The notes under the pieces are model-generated. The model did not search any database and was not told the origin of the DNA. It saw nothing but the letters and a program-made list of their open reading frames with translations. From Alcaligenes aquatilis (lineage in GTDB: Bacteria > Pseudomonadota > Gammaproteobacteria > Burkholderiales > Burkholderiaceae_B), in contig NZ_CP022390.1 in the NCBI RefSeq assembly GCF_003076515.1, positions 930,001-994,000 on the forward strand: 64,000 bases of DNA, read 5' to 3'. Shown here piece by piece: positions 27,167 to 36,730 of this stretch; within the stretch, counting starts at the first letter, position 1, and every line of letters starts with the position of its first letter. Both the position numbers and the translations under genes were made by a program.

Positions 27167-28012
27167 ATGGTCATCAAAGATTCGATCCTGGATATTCTCG
27201 ATGTCCTGCCCAGTGCGGAGCGGCGTTTGGCCGATGTGGTCCTGTCTCATATGGGGCAGCTGGCGACTTACTCCGCTCAGGAACTGGCCGAGAAAGCAGG
27301 TGTATCGGCGGCCACCGCGGTACGCTTTTTCCGGCGTTTGGGTTTTAACGGTTTTAACGAGTTTCGGGTCACGGCCCGCGAGCAAATGGGTGACGGCGCT
27401 CCCTTCAAGCGTTTGCACTCCATGTCCAGCAGCGGTATTCAGGCCGATATGACGCCGTTTATCAATGCAGACGTACAGAATATTTCCACCACCTTCCAGA
27501 ACATCACTGAACAGCATCTGGATAAGTTCACCCAAGCCGCTCTGAAAGCACGACGCATCTGGGTGTTTGGTTTCCGCAATGGCCAGATCCTGGCGTGCTA
27601 CGCCCACTCTTTACTGCAGCAGTTGCGCCCGGATGTGCATCTGGCGGTGGGCACGGTGGCTCATCTGACCGAGCAACTGGCTGATGTGGAAGCAGGGGAT
27701 CTGGCCCTCGTGATGGACTTTCGTCGCCGCTCGGTGCTTTTGCCTTCCTTGGTGGAGCATCTGCGGGGCGAGTCGGTACAGATGGCTTTTTTGACGGATG
27801 GCCTGGAAAGCTCCTTGCTGCGTTCGCAAGACATCGCATTCACGGTGGCAACACGCGGGGAGTACTTGTTTGACTCGCATACCGGCACGCTCAGCCTGAT
27901 CAATTATCTGGTCAGCCGGGTGGCCCTGCAGGCCGAGACGCAGGTTGCGCGCAAGTTGCAGAAGATTGAATCCATCCATCGCAGTTTTCAGGACTTGAAG
28001 TCCAATAATTAA
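27167..28012 (+). CDS. MurR/RpiR-family transcriptional regulator
   Basis: 281 residues. An N-terminal RpiR helix-turn-helix (~15-75, with YSAQELAEKAGVSAATAVRF and FFRRLGFNGFNEFR) is joined to a C-terminal SIS-type sensor domain (~120-255). Most RpiR proteins sense sugar phosphates, but those linked to amino acid or hydantoin catabolic genes are known. It is the first gene of the cluster, 21 nt before dpaL, so it is transcribed with its probable targets. The ligand is unknown; a cluster substrate or intermediate is the natural guess. Confidence 0.88.
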   Translation: MVIKDSILDILDVLPSAERRLADVVLSHMGQLATYSAQELAEKAGVSAATAVRFFRRLGFNGFNEFRVTAREQMGDGAPFKRLHSMSSSGIQADMTPFINADVQNISTTFQNITEQHLDKFTQAALKARRIWVFGFRNGQILACYAHSLLQQLRPDVHLAVGTVAHLTEQLADVEAGDLALVMDFRRRSVLLPSLVEHLRGESVQMAFLTDGLESSLLRSQDIAFTVATRGEYLFDSHTGTLSLINYLVSRVALQAETQVARKLQKIESIHRSFQDLKSNN

Positions 28013-28033
28013 ACCCATAAAAGTGGAGCAGAC

Positions 28034-29281
28034 ATGAACAAACATGCCGTTCGGGAGCAAGGCGCGGTGCAACTGTATCTGAACCCTCGTTGCGTTCAGG
28101 ACAGCCAGGAGTACGACGCTTCCTTGCAATCGATTTTGTCGGTAGCCGCCTTCGAGCAGGCTCAGGCCAGCATTGTGCAGTGGCCCGGTTACGCACCTAC
28201 CCCTTTGCGTCATTTGCCTGGTCTGGCCGCGCAGATGAAGGTGGGCGGGGTGTACTACAAGGATGAGGCCGGTCGTTTTGGTTTGGGCAGCTTCAAGGCT
28301 TTGGGTGGCGCTTATGCGGTCAACCGTTTGCTGTTGCGCCAGTTGCAAGCCCATACCGGCAATACCAGCCTGACGCTGGATGATCTGAAAAATCCTGCCT
28401 ACAAGGACTTTATTGCTGGCTTGACCGTAACTTGCGCGACCGATGGCAATCATGGCCGTTCGGTGGCCTGGGGGGCGAAGAATGCCGGTTGCCAGTGCGT
28501 GATCTATATCCATGAACACGTCAGTGCGGGTCGTGAGCAGGCCATTGCCTCTTACGGGGCCAAGGTGGTGCGCGTGCCCGGTAATTACGATGACTCGGTG
28601 CGTCAGGCCGCTGAAGATGCCAAAGAGCATGGTTATTTTGTGGTGTCCGATACGTCCTACCCTGGCTATATGGATGTGCCCAAGGATGTGATGCAGGGCT
28701 ACACCGTTATGGTGCAGGAAGCCCTGGACCAGATCGGTTCGGGCAAACCTGTCAGCCACGTCTTTATTCAAGGTGGTGTGGGTGGTTTGGCGGCAGCGGT
28801 GTGCGCGCATATGTGGGAGCGCCTGGGTGCCCAGCGTCCTCGTCTGATTGTGGTTGAGCCCAACAAGGCCGATTGCCTGTTCCAAAGTGCTGTGCAAGGT
28901 AAACCCGTCACGGTCACTGGCGATTTGAATACGGTGATGGCCGGTCTGGCTTGCGGCGAAATCTCCTTGCTGGCCTGGGAAATTCTGGACCCTGGCACCT
29001 ATGCCTATATGACGCTGGAAGACGATGCCGCCTTGCAAACCATGCGCCGTCTGGCCCGTGCCGATAAAGGGGATGCGCCGATTGTGGCGGGTGAGTCTGC
29101 TGTAGCCGGTGTGGCTGCTTGCATGGCTGTGTGCGAGCAAGCGGACTGGCGTCAGGCATTGGGTATTGATGAAAACAGTCAAATTCTATTTTTTGCCAGC
29201 GAAGGCGATACCGATGCAGAACTGTATCAGCGCATTGTCGGTATGAGCGCCAAAGAAGTGCTGGCTCAGGAGCCGGTATGA
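28034..29281 (+). CDS. dpaL: Diaminopropionate ammonia-lyase (YgeX/DpaL)
   Basis: A 415-residue PLP enzyme of fold type II that converts 2,3-diaminopropionate to pyruvate and two ammonia. The PLP lysine is K88 in RFGLGSFKALGGAYA. The acid that lets the E. coli enzyme use the D isomer is retained as D137 in ATDGNHGR. Also visible are the glycine-rich phosphate loop QGGVGGLAA and the ending FASEGDTDAELY. Alignment from memory with E. coli YgeX is good throughout. The family acts on both L and D isomers. It overlaps the next gene by 4 nt. Confidence 0.92.
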   Translation: MNKHAVREQGAVQLYLNPRCVQDSQEYDASLQSILSVAAFEQAQASIVQWPGYAPTPLRHLPGLAAQMKVGGVYYKDEAGRFGLGSFKALGGAYAVNRLLLRQLQAHTGNTSLTLDDLKNPAYKDFIAGLTVTCATDGNHGRSVAWGAKNAGCQCVIYIHEHVSAGREQAIASYGAKVVRVPGNYDDSVRQAAEDAKEHGYFVVSDTSYPGYMDVPKDVMQGYTVMVQEALDQIGSGKPVSHVFIQGGVGGLAAAVCAHMWERLGAQRPRLIVVEPNKADCLFQSAVQGKPVTVTGDLNTVMAGLACGEISLLAWEILDPGTYAYMTLEDDAALQTMRRLARADKGDAPIVAGESAVAGVAACMAVCEQADWRQALGIDENSQILFFASEGDTDAELYQRIVGMSAKEVLAQEPV

Positions 29282-30522
29282 ACAGTCCAGCCAGCACATG
29301 TTTAGCCATTAATGGCGAACGCCTGCTGCAGCGTATTGCGCAGTTGGCGCAGATTGGTGCGATCGATGGGGGCGGCGTCTGCCGACTGGCCCTGACGGAC
29401 GAGGACAAGGCAGGCCGCGATCAGGTGGTCAGCTGGATGCGTGATCTGGGCATGAGTGTGGAGATCGATCAGATCGGCAACATTATCGGGACACGCGCTG
29501 GCCGTCTGGATGTGGCGCCGGTTATGACGGGCTCGCACATTGATACCGTGCGTACCGGTGGACGCTACGACGGCAATCTGGGTGTGCTGGCTGGATTGGA
29601 AGTGGTGGCCAGCTTGAATGATGCCGACGTGCAGCTGGATCGTCCCTTGCAAGTGGTGGCCTTTACCAATGAAGAGGGCGCGCGCTTTGCTCCGGACATG
29701 ATGGGCAGCCTGGTGTTTCAAGGTGGCTTGTCCTTGCAAGAGGCGCTGGACACCGTGGGCATTGATGGCAGCACCGTGCGCGAGAACCTGGAACGTATTG
29801 GCTACGCCGGTTCCGTGCCTTGCGGCCAACCTGATGTGCATGCCTATATGGAACTGCATATTGAGCAAGGTCCGGTTCTGGAGCATGAAAGCATTGATAT
29901 CGGTGCGGTGACTGGTGTGCAAGGGATTTGCTGGCTGGAGTTCGAGGTGCAAGGTGTCTCCAACCATGCGGGCACCACGCCCATGCACCTGCGTCACGAT
30001 GCCGGTGTGGTGGCTCAGCAGATTGGCAGTTTTGTGCGTCAGCTGACTGAGCGCTACGGCCCGCCGCAATTGGGCACGGTAGGGCGCTGCGAGCTGTTTC
30101 CGAATCTGGTCAATGTGATCCCCAGTAAAGCCGTGTTTACTGTGGATTTGCGTAATGTGGACAAGGCCAGCCTGGATCAGGCCGAGCAGGAGGTGCTGGA
30201 TTTCGCCCGGCAGGCGGCCGAGCGTGAGGGTGTGCAGATCAAGCATCGCCATCTGGCCCGCTTTGATCCTGTGCAGTTTGATGAACGCTTGATCAGCAAG
30301 GTCGAGCAACACGCTAAGGATCTGGGCTGCTCGGTCAAGCGCATGCCCAGCGGTGCCGGACACGATGCGCAGATGCTGGCGCGTTCCTGCCCCACAGGCA
30401 TGATTTTTGTACCGAGTGTGCGTGGCCTGAGCCACAACCCGGCAGAGTTTACCCACGACAAAGACCTGATAGCGGGATGTTCGATTTTGCTATCGACCTT
30501 GGTGGAGTTGGCCCGTGAATAA
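29278..30522 (+). CDS. M20-family N-carbamoyl-L-amino acid hydrolase (AmaB/HyuC-like)
   Basis: 414 residues with the full motif set of the allantoate amidohydrolase / L-carbamoylase / beta-ureidopropionase group: GSHIDTVRTGGRYDGNLGV (metal ligands), FTNEEGARF, HIEQGPVLE, SNHAGTTPM, GAGHDAQM and RGLSHNPAEF. These dinuclear metal enzymes remove a carbamoyl group to release amino acid, CO2 and ammonia. Exact specificity cannot be read from sequence; context with diaminopropionate lyase favours an N-carbamoyl amino acid. It overlaps dpaL by 4 nt. Confidence 0.85.
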   Translation: MNSPASTCLAINGERLLQRIAQLAQIGAIDGGGVCRLALTDEDKAGRDQVVSWMRDLGMSVEIDQIGNIIGTRAGRLDVAPVMTGSHIDTVRTGGRYDGNLGVLAGLEVVASLNDADVQLDRPLQVVAFTNEEGARFAPDMMGSLVFQGGLSLQEALDTVGIDGSTVRENLERIGYAGSVPCGQPDVHAYMELHIEQGPVLEHESIDIGAVTGVQGICWLEFEVQGVSNHAGTTPMHLRHDAGVVAQQIGSFVRQLTERYGPPQLGTVGRCELFPNLVNVIPSKAVFTVDLRNVDKASLDQAEQEVLDFARQAAEREGVQIKHRHLARFDPVQFDERLISKVEQHAKDLGCSVKRMPSGAGHDAQMLARSCPTGMIFVPSVRGLSHNPAEFTHDKDLIAGCSILLSTLVELARE

Positions 30523-30603
30523 GCAGTAACCCCCCCCCCGATGACGGGACCGCCGCCACAAGAGCAAAGGCGGACCGCTTTTAACTACCTGGAGAGACAA
30601 AAC

Positions 30604-32202
30604 ATGAGCAACCTGCTTAAGGACCGCTTGCGTCCTGCCAAAACCTTAACTGCCGTCTGGGCTGCCCTTGCCATCACCGCTATTGCCCCCGTGGCGGTCA
30701 GTGCGCAAACCACGCTGACCGCCGTCATGGAGGCGCCCTTGCGCTCCCTGGACCCGGTCATTACCACCTCCTACATTGTGCGCAACTACGGCTATATGGT
30801 GTACGACACCTTGCTGGCAGAAGATGCGCAGGGGCAGGTCAAGCCTCAGATGCTGGAAGGCTGGAAAGTGTCCGAGGACGGCCAGACCTACACCATGACC
30901 TTGCGTGAAAACCTGCGCTGGCATGATGGCTCGCCCGTCACGGCTGAAGATGCGGTCGAGTCCATCAAGCGCTGGATTCAGTTGGACAAGATGGGCCAGA
31001 TCATGACGGAGTTTCTGACCAAGATGGAAGTCGTGGATGATCGCTCTTTTGTGATGCAGTTCTCCTTCCCGACCGATATTGCCCTGCGCGCCATGGGCAA
31101 GCCCAGCTCCTTGCCGTTGTTCGTCATGCCCAAGGAGGTGGCACGCACGCCAGTTAGCCAGGCGATTACTTCTACCGTGGGTTCGGGCCCATTCCGATTT
31201 GTGGAGAAGGAATACCGCCCAGGTGTGCAGGCCGTGTTCGAGAAAAACCCGGACTACGTACCCCGTAATGAGCCTGCCAGCGGCCTGGCCGGTGGCAAGC
31301 AGGTCAAGGTAGACCGTGTGCGTTGGGTCGCCATGCCGGATGCCATGACCGGGGTGAACGCGCTGCGCAGTGGCGAGATTGATGTGATCGACCAGGTTCA
31401 GCTGGACCTTTTGCCCCTGCTGCAAAACGAGTCGGACATTGTGCTGAATGCTTCTACGGCTCGGGGCGCGCAGACCGAGATGCGTTTTAACTTCCTGCAG
31501 CCGCCATTCAATAACAAGCAAGTACGTCAGGCCGCCATGATGGCGCTGAACCAGAAGCCTTTGATGCAGGCGCAGGTCGGCAACCCGGAATACTTTGAAA
31601 CGTGTGGGGCGGTGTTTGGCTGCCACAGCGTATTCCCGTCACAAGCCGGTTCTGAGGCCTACTTCAAGGGGGATGCCGCCGGTGCGAAAAAACTGCTGGA
31701 GCAGGCCGGTTACAAGGGCGAGCCCGTGGTCTTGCTGCATCCCACCGACTTCCTGACTTCGCCCGTGGTGCCGGTGATTGCCCAGCAACTGCGCAATGCC
31801 GGGTTCACCGTCAACGTGGAAGCCATGGACTGGCAAACCGTGCAGACCCGCCGCACCTCCAAGCGTCCCGTGCAAGAGGGCGGCTGGAGCATCATCACCA
31901 CTTATTCGGGGCTGGTGGACGTGAGCAATCCGCTGAGCTTCATGGCGGTGGCCTCCAATGGCGACAAGGCCTGGTTTGGCTGGCCGGATGTTCCTGCCAT
32001 TGAAAAGACACGCATGGAATTTGCCCGCTCCAGTGGCGAGTCCGAGCTGGGTCGTTTGGCCACGGATCTGCAAAAACACATCATGGATGAAGGTGTGATC
32101 GTCCCCCTTGGCGAGTTCAAGATGGTTAGCGCCATGCGCAAGAACCTGAATGGCTTTCTGCAAACCCCGGTTCCGGTCTTCTGGAATGTGGAGAAGCGAT
32201 GA
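30604..32202 (+). CDS. ABC transporter substrate-binding protein, family 5 (DppA/OppA-like)
   Basis: 532 residues from the ATG behind CTGGAGAGA; a longer frame would place 21 hydrophilic residues before the signal peptide. The signal runs to ~36 (APVAVSAQ). The mature part has family 5 landmarks: LRSLDPVITTSYIVRNYGYM, LRENLRWHDGSPVTAEDAV and VRQAAMMALN. Members bind peptides, nickel or opine-like compounds in the periplasm. A tract of ten C lies in the gap before it. It overlaps the permease gene by 4 nt. Confidence 0.9.
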   Translation: MSNLLKDRLRPAKTLTAVWAALAITAIAPVAVSAQTTLTAVMEAPLRSLDPVITTSYIVRNYGYMVYDTLLAEDAQGQVKPQMLEGWKVSEDGQTYTMTLRENLRWHDGSPVTAEDAVESIKRWIQLDKMGQIMTEFLTKMEVVDDRSFVMQFSFPTDIALRAMGKPSSLPLFVMPKEVARTPVSQAITSTVGSGPFRFVEKEYRPGVQAVFEKNPDYVPRNEPASGLAGGKQVKVDRVRWVAMPDAMTGVNALRSGEIDVIDQVQLDLLPLLQNESDIVLNASTARGAQTEMRFNFLQPPFNNKQVRQAAMMALNQKPLMQAQVGNPEYFETCGAVFGCHSVFPSQAGSEAYFKGDAAGAKKLLEQAGYKGEPVVLLHPTDFLTSPVVPVIAQQLRNAGFTVNVEAMDWQTVQTRRTSKRPVQEGGWSIITTYSGLVDVSNPLSFMAVASNGDKAWFGWPDVPAIEKTRMEFARSSGESELGRLATDLQKHIMDEGVIVPLGEFKMVSAMRKNLNGFLQTPVPVFWNVEKR

Positions 32203-33140
32203 TTGGGCTTATTTTCAAGCGCGTACTGGCCACCATCCCGGTATTGCTGATTGTGGCGCTGGTGATCTTTGTGGTCTTGCGCATGACACATGGCGATGCC
32301 GCGGTGCTGGTGGCGGGGGATAACGCGACGGATGCACAGATTGCAGAAATCCGTCATCAGATGGGGCTGGACCAGCCAGTGCCGGTGCAGTTCGTGCAGT
32401 GGCTGGGCAGCATGGTGCAAGGGGACTTTGGCACGTCCCTGATCTCCAGCCGCCCGGTCAAGGATCTGGTGCTGGATCGTCTGGGGCCTACGGTTTCACT
32501 GACCTTGTTGACTCTGGCCTACACCCTGGCCATTTCCATTCCGCTGGGGGTGTGCTCGGCCTGGTATAGAGGCAAGTCTCTGGATCGCTTTGTGATGGCA
32601 GGGTCGGTGGCGGGCTTTTCCGTGCCGGTATTCATCGTGGCTTACTTGTTGATCCTGCTGTTCTCGCTGGAGCTGCGCTGGTTGCCGGTACAGGGCTACA
32701 AGCCCTTGAGTGAAGGCCTGTGGGAACACCTGCGACATTTGATTCTGCCTGCGGTGTCCCTGGGCACGGTGTATATCGCCCTGATTACCCGCATTGTGCG
32801 CACCAGTGTGATCGATACCTTGAACGAGGACTACATCCGCACCGCCCGTGCCAAGGGCCTGAACGAGCGTCGTGTCCTGACACGTCACGCCCTGGGCAAT
32901 GCAGCGGTTCCCATCCTGACGATTATCGGCATCAGCATCACCATGTTGATCGGCGGGGTGGTGGTCACGGAATCGGTCTTCAACATTCCGGGGCTGGGAC
33001 GTTTGGTGCTGGATGCGGTGCTGTCCCGCGACTTTACGGTGATTCAGAGCCTGATCGTGCTGTTTTCGCTGGTGTATGTAGGGGTGAATCTGCTGATTGA
33101 TATCTCCTACATGCTGGTCGATCCCCGTATCGATTATTGA
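32199..33140 (+). CDS. ABC transporter permease, DppB-like
   Basis: 313 residues, about six transmembrane helices. The family start (FKRVLATIPVLLIVALVIFV), the periplasmic segment ATDAQIAEIRHQMGLDQPV and the cytoplasmic EAA loop (RTARAKGLNERRVLTRHALG) are all visible. It pairs with the next permease to form the channel of a peptide/nickel-type importer. Confidence 0.93.
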   Translation: MIGLIFKRVLATIPVLLIVALVIFVVLRMTHGDAAVLVAGDNATDAQIAEIRHQMGLDQPVPVQFVQWLGSMVQGDFGTSLISSRPVKDLVLDRLGPTVSLTLLTLAYTLAISIPLGVCSAWYRGKSLDRFVMAGSVAGFSVPVFIVAYLLILLFSLELRWLPVQGYKPLSEGLWEHLRHLILPAVSLGTVYIALITRIVRTSVIDTLNEDYIRTARAKGLNERRVLTRHALGNAAVPILTIIGISITMLIGGVVVTESVFNIPGLGRLVLDAVLSRDFTVIQSLIVLFSLVYVGVNLLIDISYMLVDPRIDY

Positions 33141-33167
33141 GCCCTCGCTTTTTACAGGTAGAACAAT

Positions 33168-34007
33168 ATGCAAAAGCTCAACAAATTGAAGAAAGTGGTC
33201 GCCAGCCATTCGGCCCGTGCCGCCTTGCTGTTCCTGATCCTGATGGCCGCCATGGCGATTTTTGCTCCCTTTCTGGGCACGCAAGATCCCACTCAACTGG
33301 ACCCCAGCGTTCGTCTGCAACCGCCTTCCGAGCAATTCTGGCTGGGGACGGATGCGCTGGGTCGGGATCTGTATTCCCGTGTGGTGTACGGGGCGCAAGT
33401 GTCTTTCATGGTGGGGTTCGGTGTCCTGGCCATCAGCGTGTTCTTTGGCGTGATTCTGGGTTCGCTGGCGGGTTACTTCCGCCGTCTGGATGCCGTCATC
33501 ATGCGAGTGATGGATGGTGTGATGGCCATCCCTGGCATCTTGCTGGCCATTGCGCTGGTGTCGGTGTCCGGTGCCAGCCTGACCACAGTGCTGATCGCCA
33601 TTGCTATCCCGGAGATTCCTCGCATGACGCGGCTGGTACGGGGCGTGATTCTTAGCGTGCGTTCCGAGCCGTATGTGGAAGCGGCCATGACGGTAGGGAC
33701 TTCGGCTTACGTGATCTTGTCGCGCCATATGTTCCCCAACACCTTCGCACCCTTGATTGTGCAGGGCACTTATGTGTTTGCCTCGGCGGTGCTGCTGGAA
33801 GCGATCTTGAGTTTCCTGGGGGCGGGCATCCCTCCCGAGATGGCCTCCTGGGGCAACATCATCGCTGAAGGTCGCCTGTATTTTCAGCTGATTCCCGGCA
33901 TCGTGCTGTACCCCGGCATTGTGCTGTCCATCACCATTCTCAGTATCAACGTCCTGGGCGACGCCTTGCGCGATGCTCTGGATCCCAAGCTGGTCACACG
34001 GCTGTAA
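33168..34007 (+). CDS. ABC transporter permease, DppC-like
   Basis: 279 residues with an N-terminal helix, the DppC-type motif LGTDALGRDLYSRVVYGAQV and an EAA-like loop near MTVGTSAYVILSRHMFPN. Around six helices. It lies 27 nt after the DppB-like gene and is followed by the ATPase gene after 24 nt. Confidence 0.93.
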   Translation: MQKLNKLKKVVASHSARAALLFLILMAAMAIFAPFLGTQDPTQLDPSVRLQPPSEQFWLGTDALGRDLYSRVVYGAQVSFMVGFGVLAISVFFGVILGSLAGYFRRLDAVIMRVMDGVMAIPGILLAIALVSVSGASLTTVLIAIAIPEIPRMTRLVRGVILSVRSEPYVEAAMTVGTSAYVILSRHMFPNTFAPLIVQGTYVFASAVLLEAILSFLGAGIPPEMASWGNIIAEGRLYFQLIPGIVLYPGIVLSITILSINVLGDALRDALDPKLVTRL

Positions 34008-34031
34008 GTGACGAGGGCAGGAGACATAACA

Positions 34032-35675
34032 ATGAATACCTCTACGACCAAACCCCAATGTGTTTTGTCAGTGAAGGACTTGTGCATTGAAACCAAAGCG
34101 GCTCAACCCCGCCAGTTAGTGAACAAGCTTAGCTTCGATGTGTATGCAGGCGAGACCTTGTGCATTGTGGGCGAATCCGGCTCGGGCAAATCCTTGACTT
34201 CCTTTGCCATCATGGGCTTGCTGCCGCCCGATACCTTGCGTGTCAGCCAGGGCAGCATCGAGCTGATGGGCGAGAACCTGTTGACCATGAACAAGGAGCA
34301 TTTGCTGTCCTTACGCGCTTCGGCCATGTCCATGGTGTTTCAGGAGCCCATGACAGCCTTGAACCCGGTGCAACGGGTGGGCGAGCAGATTGACGAAGTG
34401 ATCCGTATTCACGAAAAGAACAGCTCCCGGCAGGAGCGTCGCCAACGTGTGATCAATATGCTGGAGCGCGTGCGTTTGCCCGAGCCGGAAAAGCTCTTCA
34501 TGGCCTATCCGCATGAGCTGTCCGGTGGTCAGCGCCAGCGCATCATGATTGCCATGGCCTTGATCTTGCAGCCGCGCTTGTTGATTGCGGATGAACCCAC
34601 CACGGCACTGGACGTGACCACGCAAAAGCAGATTCTGAGTCTGATCAAGGAACTGCAAAGCGAATGCGGTACCTCGGTGATTTTTGTGACGCATGACTTT
34701 GGTGTGGTGGCGGATATTGCCGACCGGATTCTGGTCATGAAGCGTGGCGATAGCGTGGAGATGGGCACGTGTCAGCAGATTCTGTCCGACCCTAAAGAAG
34801 CCTATACCCGCTCTCTGATTGCTTCCGTTCCCAATGTGCATCCGCCAGCAAAAGAGGAAGTGCAAAACGAGATCGTGCTCAGCGCCCGTGGTCTGGGCAA
34901 GGTTTACGGCTCGGATTGCTGGTTCTCCAAGGGGCGCAAGATGCACGCGCTCAGCGACATCAATCTGGATATACGTCGTGATGAAGTGCTGGGTGTCGTG
35001 GGCGAGTCCGGCTCGGGCAAGTCTACTTTGGCCCGCTGCATTATTGGCCTGGTTGAGGCCAGCTCGGGGCAGATCACTCTGAACGGTGAAACCTTGCCCG
35101 CCGCCTGCAAGGACCGCAGCCTGGCGCAGCGGCGCAAAGTGCAGATCGTGTTTCAGGACCCGTATCGCTCGCTCAATCCTCGCGTGACGATTGGCCAGTC
35201 TTTGACTGAAGGCATGCACAACATCGGTGTTGATCCCCAAATCGCCATCGAGCGCGTGACCGAGGTCTTGTCCATTGTGGGCCTGGACGCGGATGTGCTG
35301 GAGCGCTATCCGCATCAGTTTTCGGGCGGCCAACGGCAGCGACTGTGTCTGGCCCGCGCCATTGTGATGGAGCCGGATGTACTGATTGCGGATGAGTCCG
35401 TGTCGGCGCTGGATGTGCTGGTTCAAGAACAGGTGCTCAAGTTGCTGGTGGACATCAAGCGCAAAACCGGCGTTGCCATCCTGTTCATTACCCATGACTT
35501 GCGTGTTGCCGCGCAGATTTCTGACCGCATTGTGGTGATGCAAAAGGGCCGGATTGTGGAGGCCGGGGACCCAGGGCGTGTCATTAGCCAGCCTAGCCAG
35601 GCTTACACCCGTGAACTGGTGGAATCCGCACCCGGCGTGCATTGGGATTTTCAGAATTTTTGTGCTTATGCCTGA
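34032..35675 (+). CDS. Fused double ABC ATPase (DppD-DppF / GsiA type)
   Basis: 547 residues carrying two complete ATPase domains, as in GsiA. Domain 1 has Walker A GESGSGKS (~50) and LSGGQRQR; domain 2 has GESGSGKSTLARC (~335), FSGGQRQRLCLARAI and DESVSALDVLVQEQ. The linker at ~265-295 holds the oligopeptide-transporter tail (YTRSLIASVPNVHPP). The start follows GCAGGAGA; the earlier frame start at 34008 lacks one. With the upstream genes it completes a five-domain importer. Confidence 0.92.
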   Translation: MNTSTTKPQCVLSVKDLCIETKAAQPRQLVNKLSFDVYAGETLCIVGESGSGKSLTSFAIMGLLPPDTLRVSQGSIELMGENLLTMNKEHLLSLRASAMSMVFQEPMTALNPVQRVGEQIDEVIRIHEKNSSRQERRQRVINMLERVRLPEPEKLFMAYPHELSGGQRQRIMIAMALILQPRLLIADEPTTALDVTTQKQILSLIKELQSECGTSVIFVTHDFGVVADIADRILVMKRGDSVEMGTCQQILSDPKEAYTRSLIASVPNVHPPAKEEVQNEIVLSARGLGKVYGSDCWFSKGRKMHALSDINLDIRRDEVLGVVGESGSGKSTLARCIIGLVEASSGQITLNGETLPAACKDRSLAQRRKVQIVFQDPYRSLNPRVTIGQSLTEGMHNIGVDPQIAIERVTEVLSIVGLDADVLERYPHQFSGGQRQRLCLARAIVMEPDVLIADESVSALDVLVQEQVLKLLVDIKRKTGVAILFITHDLRVAAQISDRIVVMQKGRIVEAGDPGRVISQPSQAYTRELVESAPGVHWDFQNFCAYA

Positions 35676-35794
35676 TTAACACGGCTGTTGGGGTTGTGTT
35701 GATTGTGCAGAGCTAAATCCTGCTGCTGGAGTGCGGCAGGGCGTATCGAATCCCGCTTAGGGCGGATCTTAATTGTTGATGGAGTTCAAATCTC
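35676..35794. promoter_or_regulatory. Gap inside the catabolic cluster
   Basis: 119 bp separate the ATPase gene from the D-carbamoylase gene, the longest gap in the cluster. A secondary promoter could lie here. I do not see a copy of the TGAAATTT operator half-site in it. Confidence 0.3.
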
Positions 35795-36730
35795 ATGTCC
35801 AGGTTTGTCAATGTAGCAGCGGCTCAGTTGGGTCCTATCGCACGCAGCGAAACTAAAAAACAGGTTGTTGACCGCTTGCTGGCCCATTTGCATCAGGCCA
35901 AGAAAATGGATGTTGATGTGGTGGTGTTTCCCGAGCTGGCACTGACCACGTTTTTCCCGCGCTGGTTCAGCGAGGATATTGCCGATTTTGATTGTTTTTA
36001 TGAAACCCAGATGCCGGGGCCGGACACCCAGCCCTTGTTTGATGCCGCTGCCAAATTGCAGATTGGTTTCTACCTGGGCTATGCCGAACTGGTCATTGAA
36101 AACGGCGTAAAGCGTCGCTTCAACGTATCCATTCTGGTCGATAAAACCGGCACGATCGTAGGCAAATATCGCAAGGTGCATTTGCCCGGTCACGGCCAGG
36201 ACGAGCCTTGGCGTGCATTCCAACATCTGGAGAAATACTACTTCGAGCCTGGTCACGAGTTCGGTGTGTGGTCGGCCTTCGGGGGCGTGATGGGCATGGC
36301 CTTGTGCAACGACCGGCGCTGGTCAGAAACCTACCGCGTCATGGGTTTGAAGGGCGTGGAAATGGTCATGCTGGGCTACAACACCCCGGTACACAACCCG
36401 CCCGCACCGGAGCACGACGATTTGTCCATGTTCCATAACCATTTGGTGATGCAGGCCGGGGCCTATCAGAACGGCACCTGGGTGGTGGGGGTGGCCAAGG
36501 CGGGGAGTGAAGAGGGCATCGAGATGATTGGCGGCAGTGCCATCATTGCGCCGTCTGGGGAGATTGTCGCGGCTTGCTCGACCAAGGGTGACGAGCTGGC
36601 GATTGCCCGTTGCGATCTGGATCTGTGCCATTCCTACAAGAGTACGACCTTCAACTTTGAGCGTCATCGTCGGCCAGAAGCGTATGGCCTGATCAGCTCG
36701 CAACGTGGAGCGGTGGTGCCATGGGCGTGA
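35795..36730 (+). CDS. N-carbamoyl-D-amino acid hydrolase (nitrilase superfamily)
   Basis: 311 residues. The Glu-Lys-Cys triad is clear: E47 in VVFPELALTTFFPRWF, K127 in GKYRKVHLPGH and C171 in ALCNDRRWSETYR. Other segments (GYNTPVHNPPAPEHD, NFERHRRPEAYGLI) match the Agrobacterium D-carbamoylase as I remember it, so the call is specific within the superfamily. It releases a D-amino acid, CO2 and ammonia from its N-carbamoyl derivative. It overlaps the next gene by 10 nt. Confidence 0.88.
   Translation: MSRFVNVAAAQLGPIARSETKKQVVDRLLAHLHQAKKMDVDVVVFPELALTTFFPRWFSEDIADFDCFYETQMPGPDTQPLFDAAAKLQIGFYLGYAELVIENGVKRRFNVSILVDKTGTIVGKYRKVHLPGHGQDEPWRAFQHLEKYYFEPGHEFGVWSAFGGVMGMALCNDRRWSETYRVMGLKGVEMVMLGYNTPVHNPPAPEHDDLSMFHNHLVMQAGAYQNGTWVVGVAKAGSEEGIEMIGGSAIIAPSGEIVAACSTKGDELAIARCDLDLCHSYKSTTFNFERHRRPEAYGLISSQRGAVVPWA

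Noticed and set aside
32496..35642. Long leftward frames of 520 and 443 codons
   Set aside because: Antisense to the permease and ATPase genes, rich in His and Gln as mirror translations usually are, with no motif.
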